Both the position numbers and the translations under genes were made by a program. This document shows, one piece after another, positions 18,687 to 27,220 of a stretch of 27,220 nucleotides of DNA. The notes under the pieces were generated by a model that was not told the origin of the DNA, ran no database searches, and saw only the letters and a program-made list of their open reading frames with translations. Source of the DNA: Discostella pseudostelligera (taxonomy: Eukaryota; Bacillariophyta; Thalassiosirophyceae; Thalassiosirales; Thalassiosiraceae); contig JALLBK010000626.1 in assembly GCA_036940085.1 (NCBI GenBank), positions 1-27,220 on the forward strand, in the 5' to 3' direction. Every line of letters begins with the position of its first letter. The first letter of the stretch is position 1.

Positions 18687-19469
18687 TACTCCTAATATCT
18701 ACATCTCTTCATCTTAATCTCTGGAACTGAAACGGAACCTGTTGTAAGGCTCGTCTTTATTTGATGCGGGATCAGATGGGTTGATGATGACTTAATCGAT
18801 CGCTATGTTGTAGCTACAAAGGGGTGTGTTGCGGTGGGGTAGTCGCTGTCGTGGATGCGGGTGAATGGTGATGAGAGTGGCTTCTGAATATCGACGGTTT
18901 TGTGTGTTTTCCAATATGCATCTGCTGAGAGTAGAATTCCTGTTGGTGCTGGGTGTGTTGCGGCTTGTTCGTGCATGATGCTTCATGTCATCTGTCGACA
19001 ATATTATGTACTCACATCTCATATTACACTGTGCAAGGTCTGTACTGCTATACAATCTTGCTTACTGCTGGTCACTGCCCGACAATTCCATCTGAACAGT
19101 GTTAAGAATGAGGAAATAGCCCATCAAAAATGTTATGAGATCATGTGTTTACCGACATGCCAGAGCCTAGTTTGCCGCCAGGTCCAACAACATAATCCTG
19201 TCAGCTGACGTGTCGATCGGATGAAGTTGATATGATGCAGATTTATGCAGATGTAGAAAATGAGACGGACGCAACCATCAGTACAGATCCTTGAATAACC
19301 TCGACATCAGTAGCGTTGTCCATCATGCCGTATCTGCCTTTCTTCGAACATTATCTACGTCACTCTCACTCTGGAGAGGTCTATTTGAACCATCAACATC
19401 CAACTACTTTTTTCCGACGGATCTATGCGCTGATATTCAGGTGCAACCTCAGGAATATCGAGTTCATAG
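18687..19469. other. Intergenic DNA without a supported gene
   Basis: Short open frames exist on both strands (18900-19208 and 19291-19533 plus), but none starts at a convincing ATG with recognisable content, except that 19291-19533 runs directly into the coding-like block that follows. A C-box-like ATGATGA at 18784 and a CTGA at 18884 lack a closing stem, so no snoRNA is called. Confidence 0.4.
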
Positions 19470-20255
19470 TTTCAAGTATGCACGCCGAATAGCACACTCA
19501 ACAATCAACGACGGTGGAAGTGGTCAATTCTAGACGAATTGATTGAATTTCAGGATGATCATACGATTTTCACAAGGAATCCAACTACCCCTACGCAACA
19601 CGACAAAGTTGTTGAGCTGCGAGCTGCAACATATCCACTGTGATAGGTAGTTTCAAGTACCGACCACCATGTGCTCAAACTTGCAATAATCTGATTCCAA
19701 ACAGTGGTTCACGTTTGAATCAGGATATGACGTGTGTGATGTGACCATACATTCTTCATCGTTTGGGTTGGTGCCGCGGGCCGCTGCATCACTTAATTCC
19801 TTGCCATCAAAGACTATCGGGACAATCAAAGTATTTGATCTGCGTTGGGGGGTGTATCATTTCAATGACGATGGTGACAAACGATCGTTGAACGCATTTG
19901 AACTTTAAGTTCCAGCTACAGGGTCTGGTCTCTCGCTCTTTCGTTACCCATCCAACGTGGTCGGCAGTATGACATCAATTTTCATTGGATGTAATGAATG
20001 CTCTGTTTATGTGACAATACTGTGCATTTGGTCTTCTCCTATTACTATGTGGGCACGTTCGGCCAATATCATTTACCTGATGAATACATCGGGAGAGAAC
20101 AGATATATCAAGTGCTTTTGATCAGTGATAGCGGCTTTCGTGTCGTTCTTTATCTCTTCACTACTTCTGATATTGAGGTATTGAATTTGGACTTGGTTAG
20201 TGGTTCGATGCGACAAGATGTGTATACCAAGCTAGCCAAACACAGAGTTCATTAA
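19470..20255 (+). pseudogene. Possible relic gene between the two ammonium transporters
   Basis: Three successive plus-strand segments read like natural protein but lie in different frames. Segment A, 19470-19643, includes RRWKWSILDELIEFQDDHTI. Segment B, 19690-19908, includes KTIGTIKVFDLRWGVYHFND. Segment C is 19998-20255, 85 codons from an ATG and ending at TAA, and includes YHLPDEYIGREQIYQVLLIS. Frames run 0, 1, 0, separated by stops. No clean intron set joins all three, although CCAAACAG at 19706-19713 would be a good acceptor before B. A decayed gene or a multi-exon gene with unusual introns are both possible. The family is not recognised. It sits between tandem AMT copies, so it may have been inserted or trapped at the duplication. 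Confidence 0.3.
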
Positions 20256-20361
20256 CAATTAGTAGACTCATATGGCAATTATTTGCCGAAGTCGACATCC
20301 TCTTCCACAAGCACGCATTCAAAATTGAAGCAAAAATGAGTAAGTACGACACGCCGCATTC

Positions 20362-20418
20362 TTACTCGCCCTTCTTGACATCATCGGCTGACACTCCCAC
20401 CGACGCAACAAACGCATT
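20362..20418 (-). other. Out-of-frame remnant of the AMT copy B C-terminal tail
   Basis: Directly after the TAA that ends copy B, the shifted frame encodes NAFVASVGVSADDVKKGE and a stop at 20362-20364. Copy A reads NAFLASV at the equivalent place, in frame. Copy A has GGATATAATGC where copy B has GGATAATGC on the coding strand, so copy B lacks two bases. The remnant is therefore the former, or still-used, C-terminus. Confidence 0.75.
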
Positions 20419-21955
20419 ATCCGGCTTCTGAAGAAGTTTCCTTCTTGGTAGGAGCATCCTGCTCGATATCCTTAGGAACATCCAATTTGTGACGGGACCT
20501 TTGCAGATCGAACTTCTCCACAGTACTCTCATCGGGACCCGACAAATCGTACGCCGCACCCTTGTGGTGAGAAATATCCAATCCAACTTCCTCCTCCATC
20601 GTATCGACACGGAACCAACCCAACATGTTGATAATGAGCAAGAATGGAATCATGGTGGCGCAGACCCAACCGGTAACCCAAAGGCAACCGCAAATTTGGG
20701 CGGCTAAGAGATTTCCATCGCCAGAGCCTTGTCCCCACTCGTAGAACCAACCGTAGTGTCCATGATCACCAAAGGCCTTGGCTGTGCGGGAAGGTTCGGC
20801 GAACAGGCCAAGGGCAATGCAACCCCAAGATCCACCTCCAAGATGGACAGGAATGGCATCGACGGCGTCGTCAATCTTGAACCTGATAATAAGGTTGGAG
20901 TAGAAGATGTACACCCATCCTCCCATAATTCCCGTAACGAATGCTGCCCATGGTGCCATGACCGCACATCCAGCCGTGATGGAAACGAGACCAGTGAGTG
21001 CGCCATTCATAACCATGGTAAGATCGTAGGCAGTCTCGCCCGTCTTGCGACGGTACATGAACATATCTGTGAACATGGCAGAGACACATCCGGATGCGGC
21101 GGCGATGGTGGTGTTGACAGCGGCAAGACCTGTGACATCTCCGTAGGCGGCGGTGTTGATGTAGAGGGTTGAGCCGGGGTTGAATCCGTACCATCCAATC
21201 CATAGAATGAAGGTTCCAAGGACTTGAAGAGCCACTGAATGAGGAGGGAAGGCCTTTGGTTCGAGAATCTCATTTCCATCACGATCGTAGAAGCGACCGA
21301 TGCGAGGACCAAGAATCTTAGCAGCAACAAGTGCGGTGACACCCCCCGTCATGTGAATTACACCTGACCCGGCAAAGTCGTGCATGCCGCATCCGAAGGC
21401 TGGATTGGCATTGAAGGCAGAAAGGAAACCGCTTGAGCTCCACACCGAGTGAACAACTACGGGGTAAACGAAGGCAGTGAGAAAATAGGAGTAGCAAAGG
21501 TAGGCCTCCATTTTGCATCGTTCGGCGACGGTACCGGCAACGATAGTTGATGCAGTTGCAGCCATGGCAAATTGGAAGAACCATGAGATCAATTCAGAGC
21601 CAGAATCGATATTCGCGAGGAAGAAGCCTTCATTTCCGATGAATGACTTAACCTCGGGATTTTGTCCACCATATGCGAAGGCGTAACCCAAACTCCAAAA
21701 TCCAAGCGCGCCACCACAAGAGTCGAGGATGTTCTTGAGCATAATGTTCTTGACGTTCTTCTGACGGATCGAGCCGGCACAAAGCATCGCGAACCCCGAT
21801 TGCATCATGAAGACGAAGGATGCGGCGAAGAGAAGGAAGAAGACATTGAGGCCATTGGCCATGTCATCCACGGCATCGATGGTACTGCATAATCCTGCTT
21901 CAACGGATTGATCGGTGAAGTTCCCCGCGCAAAAGGCTTCTGCATCGAATGACAT
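20417..21955 (-). CDS. AMT1: Ammonium transporter, AMT1/Amt family (copy B, tail truncated)
   Basis: This tandem paralogue of the gene at 16342-17916 encodes a 512-residue plasma-membrane ammonium transporter. It keeps every key residue: FQFAMAATASTIVAG after WF, Trp172, DFAGSGVIHMTGG (193-205) with His201, and His371 in IPVHLGGGSWG. The C-terminal LDISHHKGAAYD contains Ser462, equivalent to Ser458 of copy A. It differs from copy A by a four-residue insertion near 407-414 (WGQGSGDG) and by the tail, which stops at SSEAG because a two-base deletion creates TAA. The deleted frame continues for 18 more codons. The ATG at 21955 is the first in frame and matches copy A. The transport core is intact, so function is likely; the effect of losing the tail is unknown. 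Confidence 0.95.
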   Translation of the reverse strand: MSFDAEAFCAGNFTDQSVEAGLCSTIDAVDDMANGLNVFFLLFAASFVFMMQSGFAMLCAGSIRQKNVKNIMLKNILDSCGGALGFWSLGYAFAYGGQNPEVKSFIGNEGFFLANIDSGSELISWFFQFAMAATASTIVAGTVAERCKMEAYLCYSYFLTAFVYPVVVHSVWSSSGFLSAFNANPAFGCGMHDFAGSGVIHMTGGVTALVAAKILGPRIGRFYDRDGNEILEPKAFPPHSVALQVLGTFILWIGWYGFNPGSTLYINTAAYGDVTGLAAVNTTIAAASGCVSAMFTDMFMYRRKTGETAYDLTMVMNGALTGLVSITAGCAVMAPWAAFVTGIMGGWVYIFYSNLIIRFKIDDAVDAIPVHLGGGSWGCIALGLFAEPSRTAKAFGDHGHYGWFYEWGQGSGDGNLLAAQICGCLWVTGWVCATMIPFLLIINMLGWFRVDTMEEEVGLDISHHKGAAYDLSGPDESTVEKFDLQRSRHKLDVPKDIEQDAPTKKETSSEAG

Positions 21956-22698
21956 GGCTGCAGAGTAGTGGTTGATCTATTGAAATGAAATGTTGTAAGG
22001 GTTGATGTATTCGTCGCGGTTGCTCAACAAGTGGGAGATGAAGACATCATCATTCTATTGGTTTGTTCATGGACATCCATGAGATTGTGTTATGTTTGTT
22101 GCGGCTCGCTACCACAGAGAGTGTGTGGTGGAGAAGCACATGAACATGATGTTTAACCTGATGCCTTAGGTATTGTTCGGTGAATTATCAATAATTCGTA
22201 GTATCATCAGTAAAACATGCAAAATTAGGATATCTTTTATTTCATTACACCTATTCCTATGCAATCCCGGTGGGAGTGTTCAAGTGCCGTAGATGCAGCG
22301 GCATAAATGTTCTTCAAGTGGAAGTTTATCATGACAAAAGTTGCAGTTGACCTCCTGGCTTTTCTTTTGAAAAGTAGCGATACTAGCTACAGTGATGGAA
22401 GTACAGAGCCTCGCTGAATGCATTGAACGGAGAAGAGAGCAGGAGAGGCTTGTGGCGACAGACAGGCGCTGTGAGGAGATGGACAGACAGAAGATCTTCC
22501 CATCACCAGCCAAGCAATCGACATTCCAAGTGGAAAGTGGAGTGGAAATCTGAAATCTGAAATCTGAAATCTTATCTTTGCCTCATCGCGCACCCTTTCC
22601 AATTCATCCGTAATCATTTCACTCCCCTCCACCTCTCTCAGCATCGACATTTTACCGACCCCTCTATCCTACGGAAGAACCTCGCAACTAGATTCACC
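21956..22698. other. Intergenic region, divergent promoter of AMT copy B and the secretory-protein gene
   Basis: No gene is certain here. A speculative minus-strand two-exon ORF (22650-22507 and 22354-22280) would end in CNFCHDKLPLEEHLCRC, with the CxxC-x10-CxC spacing of AN1 zinc fingers. A 52-codon plus-strand frame at 22395-22553 is Arg/Glu-rich (ECIERRREQERLVATDRR), overlapping it. Both cannot be coding in full. A seven-bp tandem repeat lies at 22545-22572. No E2F-like site was seen. Confidence 0.35.
22545..22572. repeat. Four tandem copies of GAAATCT
   Basis: Four perfect contiguous 7-bp units run from 22545 to 22572, about 127-154 bp upstream of the secretory-protein ATG at 22699. On the minus strand the unit reads AGATTTC, giving repeated TTTCAG. 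Probably a slippage microsatellite; copy number may vary between alleles. Confidence 0.85.
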
Positions 22699-24039
22699 AT
22701 GGTCACACGAGCAATCAAAACTGTGGGCATTTCATCACTGGCGCTCCTTGGAGCGGTGCTGGTAAGTCGGCCGCCGTTAATCAAATCGTCTTCCTCCGGC
22801 CTCCGCCTGTCACCCTTGGATACCTGCGGCGATGGCGACATTATGTTTTTTTCTACTATCGATATGAGTTATCTTTCAAATCCATGCTAATGCCCTTTTT
22901 TCGTTCTATTCTTCGCAAATTTTCTACGCTTTGTTCTTTTTACGCTGATGCTGACGCCGACGTCGCAACCTCACAACAATAATTCGCTCCCACAAAATCA
23001 TGACCGTGATCATTCCAATATAAATAATATCTCCGCTACAGCCCAACCCGACTAATGCCCAGTTTGGAGTGGGAGGCAACCGTCGCAAGGGCGGCGGAGC
23101 CTCCTCCTTTGAAGAATTAAATAAAATGGCCGCTGATCGCATGGCGGCCGACAAGGTCGGCGGCGGCGGAGGATTAGACGACTTGTTGGGAGGATTTGAC
23201 TTGAGCAGCCTTGGTCTAGACGGTATGGATTTAGGTGCATTGATGAAGGATTTGGATCCAAATACACTGCAAGATTTGATTATGGAGGGGATGAAGGATC
23301 CACAGATTCAGCAGATGGTGAGTACCTACGCGACTAGACATGGTGTCGGAGATGTCTGAGAAGTTGCTTTTCTGCTGCCTGATGCACTCGTATCATTTGT
23401 GTTATTTCTATTCTGAACAATTAATTGTTTGATTTGCACATGTTTCAGTTCTCTGGAATGCAAGGCGCAATGGATGAACTACTCAACATGGACTCGGAAC
23501 AACTCAAATCCCAAATGGAGGAGGCCATGGCAATGCTAACATCCTCGGGCATGCAACAAAACATCCTCGAACAGAAGGATGCCGTCCTCGCCATGATGGA
23601 AGCACAGGGGACTGCCAGTCCGGAGGAAATTGCCGAATATAGGGCTGATCCTGAAAAGTTTGAAGAGGCAATGGCAGCAGCATTTGGACAGATGCAGGAG
23701 ATATTCAGTGATCCGAAGGCACTTGAGACGGTGGTGCAGATGATGAAGGGGTTTGGTGAAATTATGAATGACCCGAGTGCGGCAATGAGTAAGCTGGGGG
23801 GAGTATTACAGGAGGCATTGGCGGATGATGATAAGATTGAAGAGGCACGGATGCAGTTGTTGAATGATCCGACAGTTGCTGGAAATAAAGCATTGAGTGA
23901 CATGTTCGGTACCGAGGAGATGATGGAGATATTGAATGACCCGGTAAAGTGGAAGAAGACTGTAAAGGAAGGACAAAGAATGCTAATGGGGAAGGGAGAT
24001 GATGGAAAGTTAGGTGGAGTTGGTATGGGCGAACTATGA
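22699..24039 (+). CDS. Secretory Met-rich protein with STI1/DP-like helices, three exons
   Basis: Exons are 22699-22761, 23042-23317 and 23449-24039, all joined in phase 0. Introns start GTAAGT and GTGAGT and end ACAG and TTTCAG; they are 280 and 131 bp. The product has 309 residues. Exon 1 is almost exactly a signal peptide (MVTRAIKTVGISSLALLGAVL), with likely cleavage near PTNA/QF in exon 2. An alternative acceptor at 23062 would drop seven residues. After a Gly/Arg-rich stretch come Met-rich amphipathic helices with repeated DP motifs: DLDPNTL, MKDPQIQQMFSGM, FSDPKALE, MNDPSAAM, LNDPTVAG and LNDPVKWKK. These resemble STI1/DP domains of co-chaperones such as Sti1/Hop and Tic40. Function as a lumenal or plastid co-chaperone is inference; no named family is firmly recognised. 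Confidence 0.8.
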
Positions 24040-24466
24040 GTTTAATAGGTTGTATAGTTGAACTCAAGCGCTATCTTAACGTACGACACGCAATTTCCCA
24101 TGAAACTTTTACTCTTTTCGTTACGGCATCAATCGATGTATCAGTGCTAGTAGAGAGATGGTAGTACCAAGTTCGCTTGGGTACCTTAGTTGGTTTGATT
24201 GATTTATGACGTGAATGATCTTGAGAGTGATGCTCGGTGTGCTGGATGCTGGCTGGATGAGATTAGAAGATGACGGGTCGAAGTGGCTTCCCGCCATTTT
24301 CCATTTTGGCGCCAACTTTGGGCGCGCCAATTTCATATTTGGCGGGAAAATCTATCATGTGCCCAGAGCGACCATGACCATGAACATAGGTGCCATCTAT
24401 CCATCAAGATAGTAATGAATTCCACTTCTCTGCATTGGAGTATTGAAGAGAGAGGATCAACTCATC
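24040..24466. promoter_or_regulatory. Promoter with dense E2F-like cluster
   Basis: Within 71 bp there are four E2F/DP-like elements: GAAGTGGCTTCCCGCCAT at 24280-24297, TTGGCGCCAA at 24306-24315, GGCGCGCCAA at 24321-24330, and the exact consensus TTTGGCGGGAAA at 24338-24349. They end about 118 bp upstream of the ATG at 24467 of the following plus-strand gene. Spacing of about one and a half helical turns between elements suggests a composite promoter. Binding is inferred from the motifs. Confidence 0.6.
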
Positions 24467-25231
24467 ATGATAAACTTAGTGTCAATGTTATTTCTGACAG
24501 TTTGCTCAGCGGGTGCCTCGTTTCAGTTTTATGCTTCTCCTGCTCATCGGGCCACTTTCTGGTGCAACCAGCAAGGGTCACTGCCGATACCTCTTCCACC
24601 CTTGCGCTCCTCCGCATCAGACGCACCTGACAATGATGACTTGCTCGATATATCCGGGGAAGAAACCGTACTGAGAATAAACTTTTCGTTCGACTCTGAC
24701 AATGGCACCGCGGCATTGGCTGCTGTGCAGACGTATACGAAGTCATTTCCTTTCGCGGCAGTGTTGCCTGTTCAACCACTGACATATTTACCAGGTAAGC
24801 ATCGTGATTCGGGAGCTCCGTGTGAGACAAAGTACATTATCTGTTTCCAGAGACGTTAACTGATGTATCTTTTAACTATACTCTCTTCATGTTATCCGAC
24901 AGTAAAAATGCCTGATGGGAATCCAGCTGTACGAGTTTCCTTCCTAAGAAAACCGACTGCTGAAAAAGGTGGTACGGATGGTGGGATATTGTTCTCCAGT
25001 TCGTTAATGTCAGAGGAGGACTGTGACGAGGATGGAGTTCTGGAAAATTACAAACAATGTATTCAACTTACTGCCTTGCGTATCACAAAAGGTCAAACGG
25101 TGCCAAAGACTTTCAGTGAGAAACAAATAATTACTTCATTTGTCAAGGGATTGAGTGAAGAGCGGTGTGAACAATTATTAAGAGAGGGTGGCAATGTTGA
25201 GGTGGATTCAGTCTTTCATCTTTGGATGTAG
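24467..25231 (+). CDS. Hypothetical protein with plastid-presequence-like N-terminus, two exons
   Basis: Exons are 24467-24794 and 24903-25231, joined in phase 1 (YLP then VKMPDGN). The intron runs 108 bp from GTAAGC to GACAG. The product has 218 residues and no recognised family. The N-terminus MINLVSMLFLTVCSAGASFQ is a signal peptide ending at a Phe-containing ASF site, followed by a Ser/Ala/Pro/Arg-rich stretch. This resembles the bipartite ASAF-type presequence of diatom plastid proteins. The mature part has FSFDSDNGTAALAAVQTYTK and a C-terminal segment FVKGLSEERCEQLLREGG. A second acceptor, TTTCCAG ending at 24850, would give a short alternative C-terminus. The first ATG is used; the frame extends to 24443 only with a TTG. 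The upstream region is packed with E2F-like sites. Confidence 0.65.
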
Positions 25232-25275
25232 AGAAATCAATACATGTTGCTACTAGAGAAGGTGGCGTTAATGCA

Positions 25276-27097
25276 TCACATGCGACTTTGACGGTCAGTA
25301 GAAATTTCTATCCCATCAAACAAACCAAGCCGTCGCCATTCGTCCATCCATGATGTCTGTGAAGGGTATCCCGATATTAATCTAGTGCATCCTCGAATAT
25401 TTATGTTTCGTAGTGTTGGAAAGATGTTTGCTGATTTTCGACTGCCCTCGATATTATTTGCTGCGACCTCACATTCATGTTGATTTTCACCGCCATCCGC
25501 GTTGGAAGCAAAACATCGATTCCAACCATTCAGTATTAATCGAATGATCATTTCGGGAGCTACCCAACTACAATGTGAGATGTCGAGCACTGTCAAGTCA
25601 GGAAGCATTGAGTTTAGTGCAGGGATAACATTTCTCTCATCGGTACTTTCTTCGAATATTTGGTGAAAGTCTAAATAAGGAAGGAGAAATTCTCCAATGT
25701 CAACGTCGCTGCCATGACGCTTCCCCAGAATGTCAATGCAGTTGGATAATGATGATACACTTTGATTCCCACCCAATAATACACCAATATCTTCGATGTC
25801 ACGCATCGCAGCATCTTCCCAGTTAACGAAACAACCGCTTAGACTCAAATGTGTAATACCCGAGCATGACCGTAGCAATGTCCATAATGCTTGAACCGTG
25901 ATACCTCCTGAACTTGATGATGATGGAGACGTTGGTATATCATGCCACAAAGGTACATCAATCAATTCCAAGCGTTTCAAATGAAAACATCCCAACATTC
26001 GAGAATTTAATCCAATGTCAAAATCAAGAACTTCCCAATGTTCCCAAGTGGAATGTTCCGAATCACTACTGCATGACTCATCATCGTTGTCGTCATCTAA
26101 TGCATTGTTTCTACCATTGTTTCTACCATGATCTGCCGGCAATATTCGAGGGCATAATGATAATAATCCATCATCACTCAACCATTTCATATCTTCGTCC
26201 TCTGCATTCGTATCCACACCATCTAAAGAGTGGAAGAAGTATGGTGCCCCACCTCCCCCTTGTACCACTATCCCTGTGGCCACACCCGAATACATGATTG
26301 CCCTAACAACTCCATTGGACATAAACGGAGAAGTCCAACCCTCCAAATGATAATTGGCTAATGAGATTGTAAGCTCTGACAATATATCGGCAGATATGGA
26401 TTTCAATGATTTGCCAACGAATTCGGATCCACATGCCGCACAGTACAGTGGTAGCACTGGTCCCAATGTTTGTGCAGCCAATATTTGCAAAGATNCTATA
26501 TTGATCAACGACACCATTTGACGAGTTATTGTTTGCATTGGCATCCCTCGCAGATGTTGGAGTCATCCCAGAATTATTATCTACCATAAATAACCTTGAT
26601 CTTTGAAGTCGCAAACGATGTTCTCGGTCGTACAATCTATCTTCGACACGACGTTCTTCCAATAGCGAGCGGAGACGAGATAATCCCATTAGGGTGGTGG
26701 TAGTACGTCGATGGTTGGCATTCTCACCGGGGCTACTGCTGTTGTTTCGTAACACCGTCGGCGAGATGGGATTGGTTCCAGGTACAACATGTTGTCGTCG
26801 TGCTGACGAACATGTACTATTACGATTGGTTTGCGATGAAGAGAATATATTGGACCATTTGTCTCCCCCTCCGTAGGAGGTGCCATTGGCATGCCAGTAT
26901 CCTCCACCTCCAAAATCATTGCAGTCAGTGTTTCGATATCCCAATCCTCTTCCAAGAACATTTGATGATGATGATGATGCTGGATTGCGATATAGATTGG
27001 CCTCTGATGCATGATCGACATACAGGGTGTGACGATGCAATGCGTATTGCGATTTGGATGGAAATTCACCAGATTGCTTTCCCTTTTTGCGCCCCAT
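25276..27097 (-). CDS. Leucine-rich-repeat protein, frame broken at an ambiguous base
   Basis: Two overlapping minus frames form one gene. The first starts at the ATG at 27097 (MGRKKGKQSGEF) and the second carries the C-terminal part to 25276. They meet at the N at 26495. Leaving that base out gives 1821 nt, exactly 606 codons plus stop, and a smooth junction VVDQYRSLQILAAQTLGP. Residues 1-200 are Ser/Asn/Gly-rich and disordered, with a basic helix near ERRVEDRLYDREHRLRLQRS. The rest has irregular leucine-rich repeats: HLKRLELIDVPLW, ITHLSLSGCFVNWEDA, DLTVLDISHCSWVAPEMI and LRNINIRGCTRLI. The LSxC and DISxC pattern is that of the Cys-containing LRR group seen in F-box/LRR and Rad7-like proteins. 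No F-box is recognised. A binding or ubiquitin-ligase adaptor role is inferred from repeat type only. Confidence 0.7.
26495..26495. other. Ambiguous base (N), probable spurious insertion
   Basis: This is the only non-ACGT base in the window. It coincides exactly with the point where the leucine-rich-repeat gene changes frame. Its removal restores a single continuous frame, so it most likely marks an assembly or base-calling error. Confidence 0.8.
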
Positions 27098-27220
27098 GAT
27101 AACACCACCACCCAAAACCAATAATACAATTACCGACTACCTCCAACTCCAATTACCCTGGCAATTATTCACAGCACCATCGCCATCGACGATTGGCCAT
27201 GCATTGGTCGTATCTTCGAT

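Noticed and set aside
18784..18887. Candidate C/D box snoRNA (ATGATGA ... CTGA)
   Set aside because: No terminal stem closes the boxes, and the second GTGATGA lies too close to the CTGA for a C'/D' pair.
1..27220. Search for tRNA, rRNA, CRISPR arrays and transposons
   Set aside because: Reading both strands by eye found no T-loop/cloverleaf pattern, spaced repeat array, terminal repeat or transposase/reverse-transcriptase motif.

Overview
The window looks like nuclear DNA of a diatom, probably a centric one. The evidence is intron-poor, densely packed genes on both strands, short GT-AG introns (about 95-280 bp), proteins rich in Ser/Asn/Asp low-complexity tracts, diatom-style ammonium transporters, and one N-terminus resembling a stramenopile plastid presequence. 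No bacterial operon, CRISPR array, tRNA, rRNA or recognisable transposon was seen. The species assignment is inference.

Layout. (1) 78-1614 (+): PAPS/nucleotide-sulfate transporter of the SLC35B3 type, one intron. (2) 1729-4299 (-): WW domain joined to a cyclin-Y-type cyclin box. (3) 5199-7253 (-): PIG-S subunit of GPI transamidase. (4) 7648-9918 (-): coiled-coil protein of unknown role with a strong out-of-frame upstream ATG. (5) 10240-12325 (+): SVOP/SV2-like MFS transporter, one intron. (6) 12352-14127 (-): second unknown coiled-coil protein. (7) 14570-16075 (+): membrane-anchored phytochelatin synthase. (8, 9) 16342-17916 and 20417-21955 (both -): tandem ammonium transporters about 2.5 kb apart; the second has lost its C-terminal tail through a 2-nt deletion. 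Between them lie coding-like plus-strand segments in shifted frames, a possible relic gene. (10) 22699-24039 (+): three-exon secretory Met-rich protein with STI1/DP-like helices. (11) 24467-25231 (+): two-exon protein with a plastid-presequence-like start. (12) 25276-27097 (-): leucine-rich-repeat protein whose frame is broken at the single ambiguous base, 26495.

The genes do not form one pathway. Several concern membranes and nutrients: sulfate donor transport into the Golgi, GPI anchoring in the ER, ammonium uptake, metal-binding peptide synthesis and an MFS carrier. The most striking shared non-coding signal is a set of E2F/DP-like motifs (TTTCCCGCCAAA, TTGGCGCCAA, TTCCCGCCAT) in at least five intergenic regions, with palindromic TGACGTCA sites in two. 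This suggests, as inference, cell-cycle-linked and bZIP-type control.

The best candidates for something undescribed are the WW-cyclin-Y fusion, the transmembrane phytochelatin synthase with an enlarged Cys-His spacing, the AMT tail frameshift, the recurrent E2F-like promoter words and the relic between the AMT genes.
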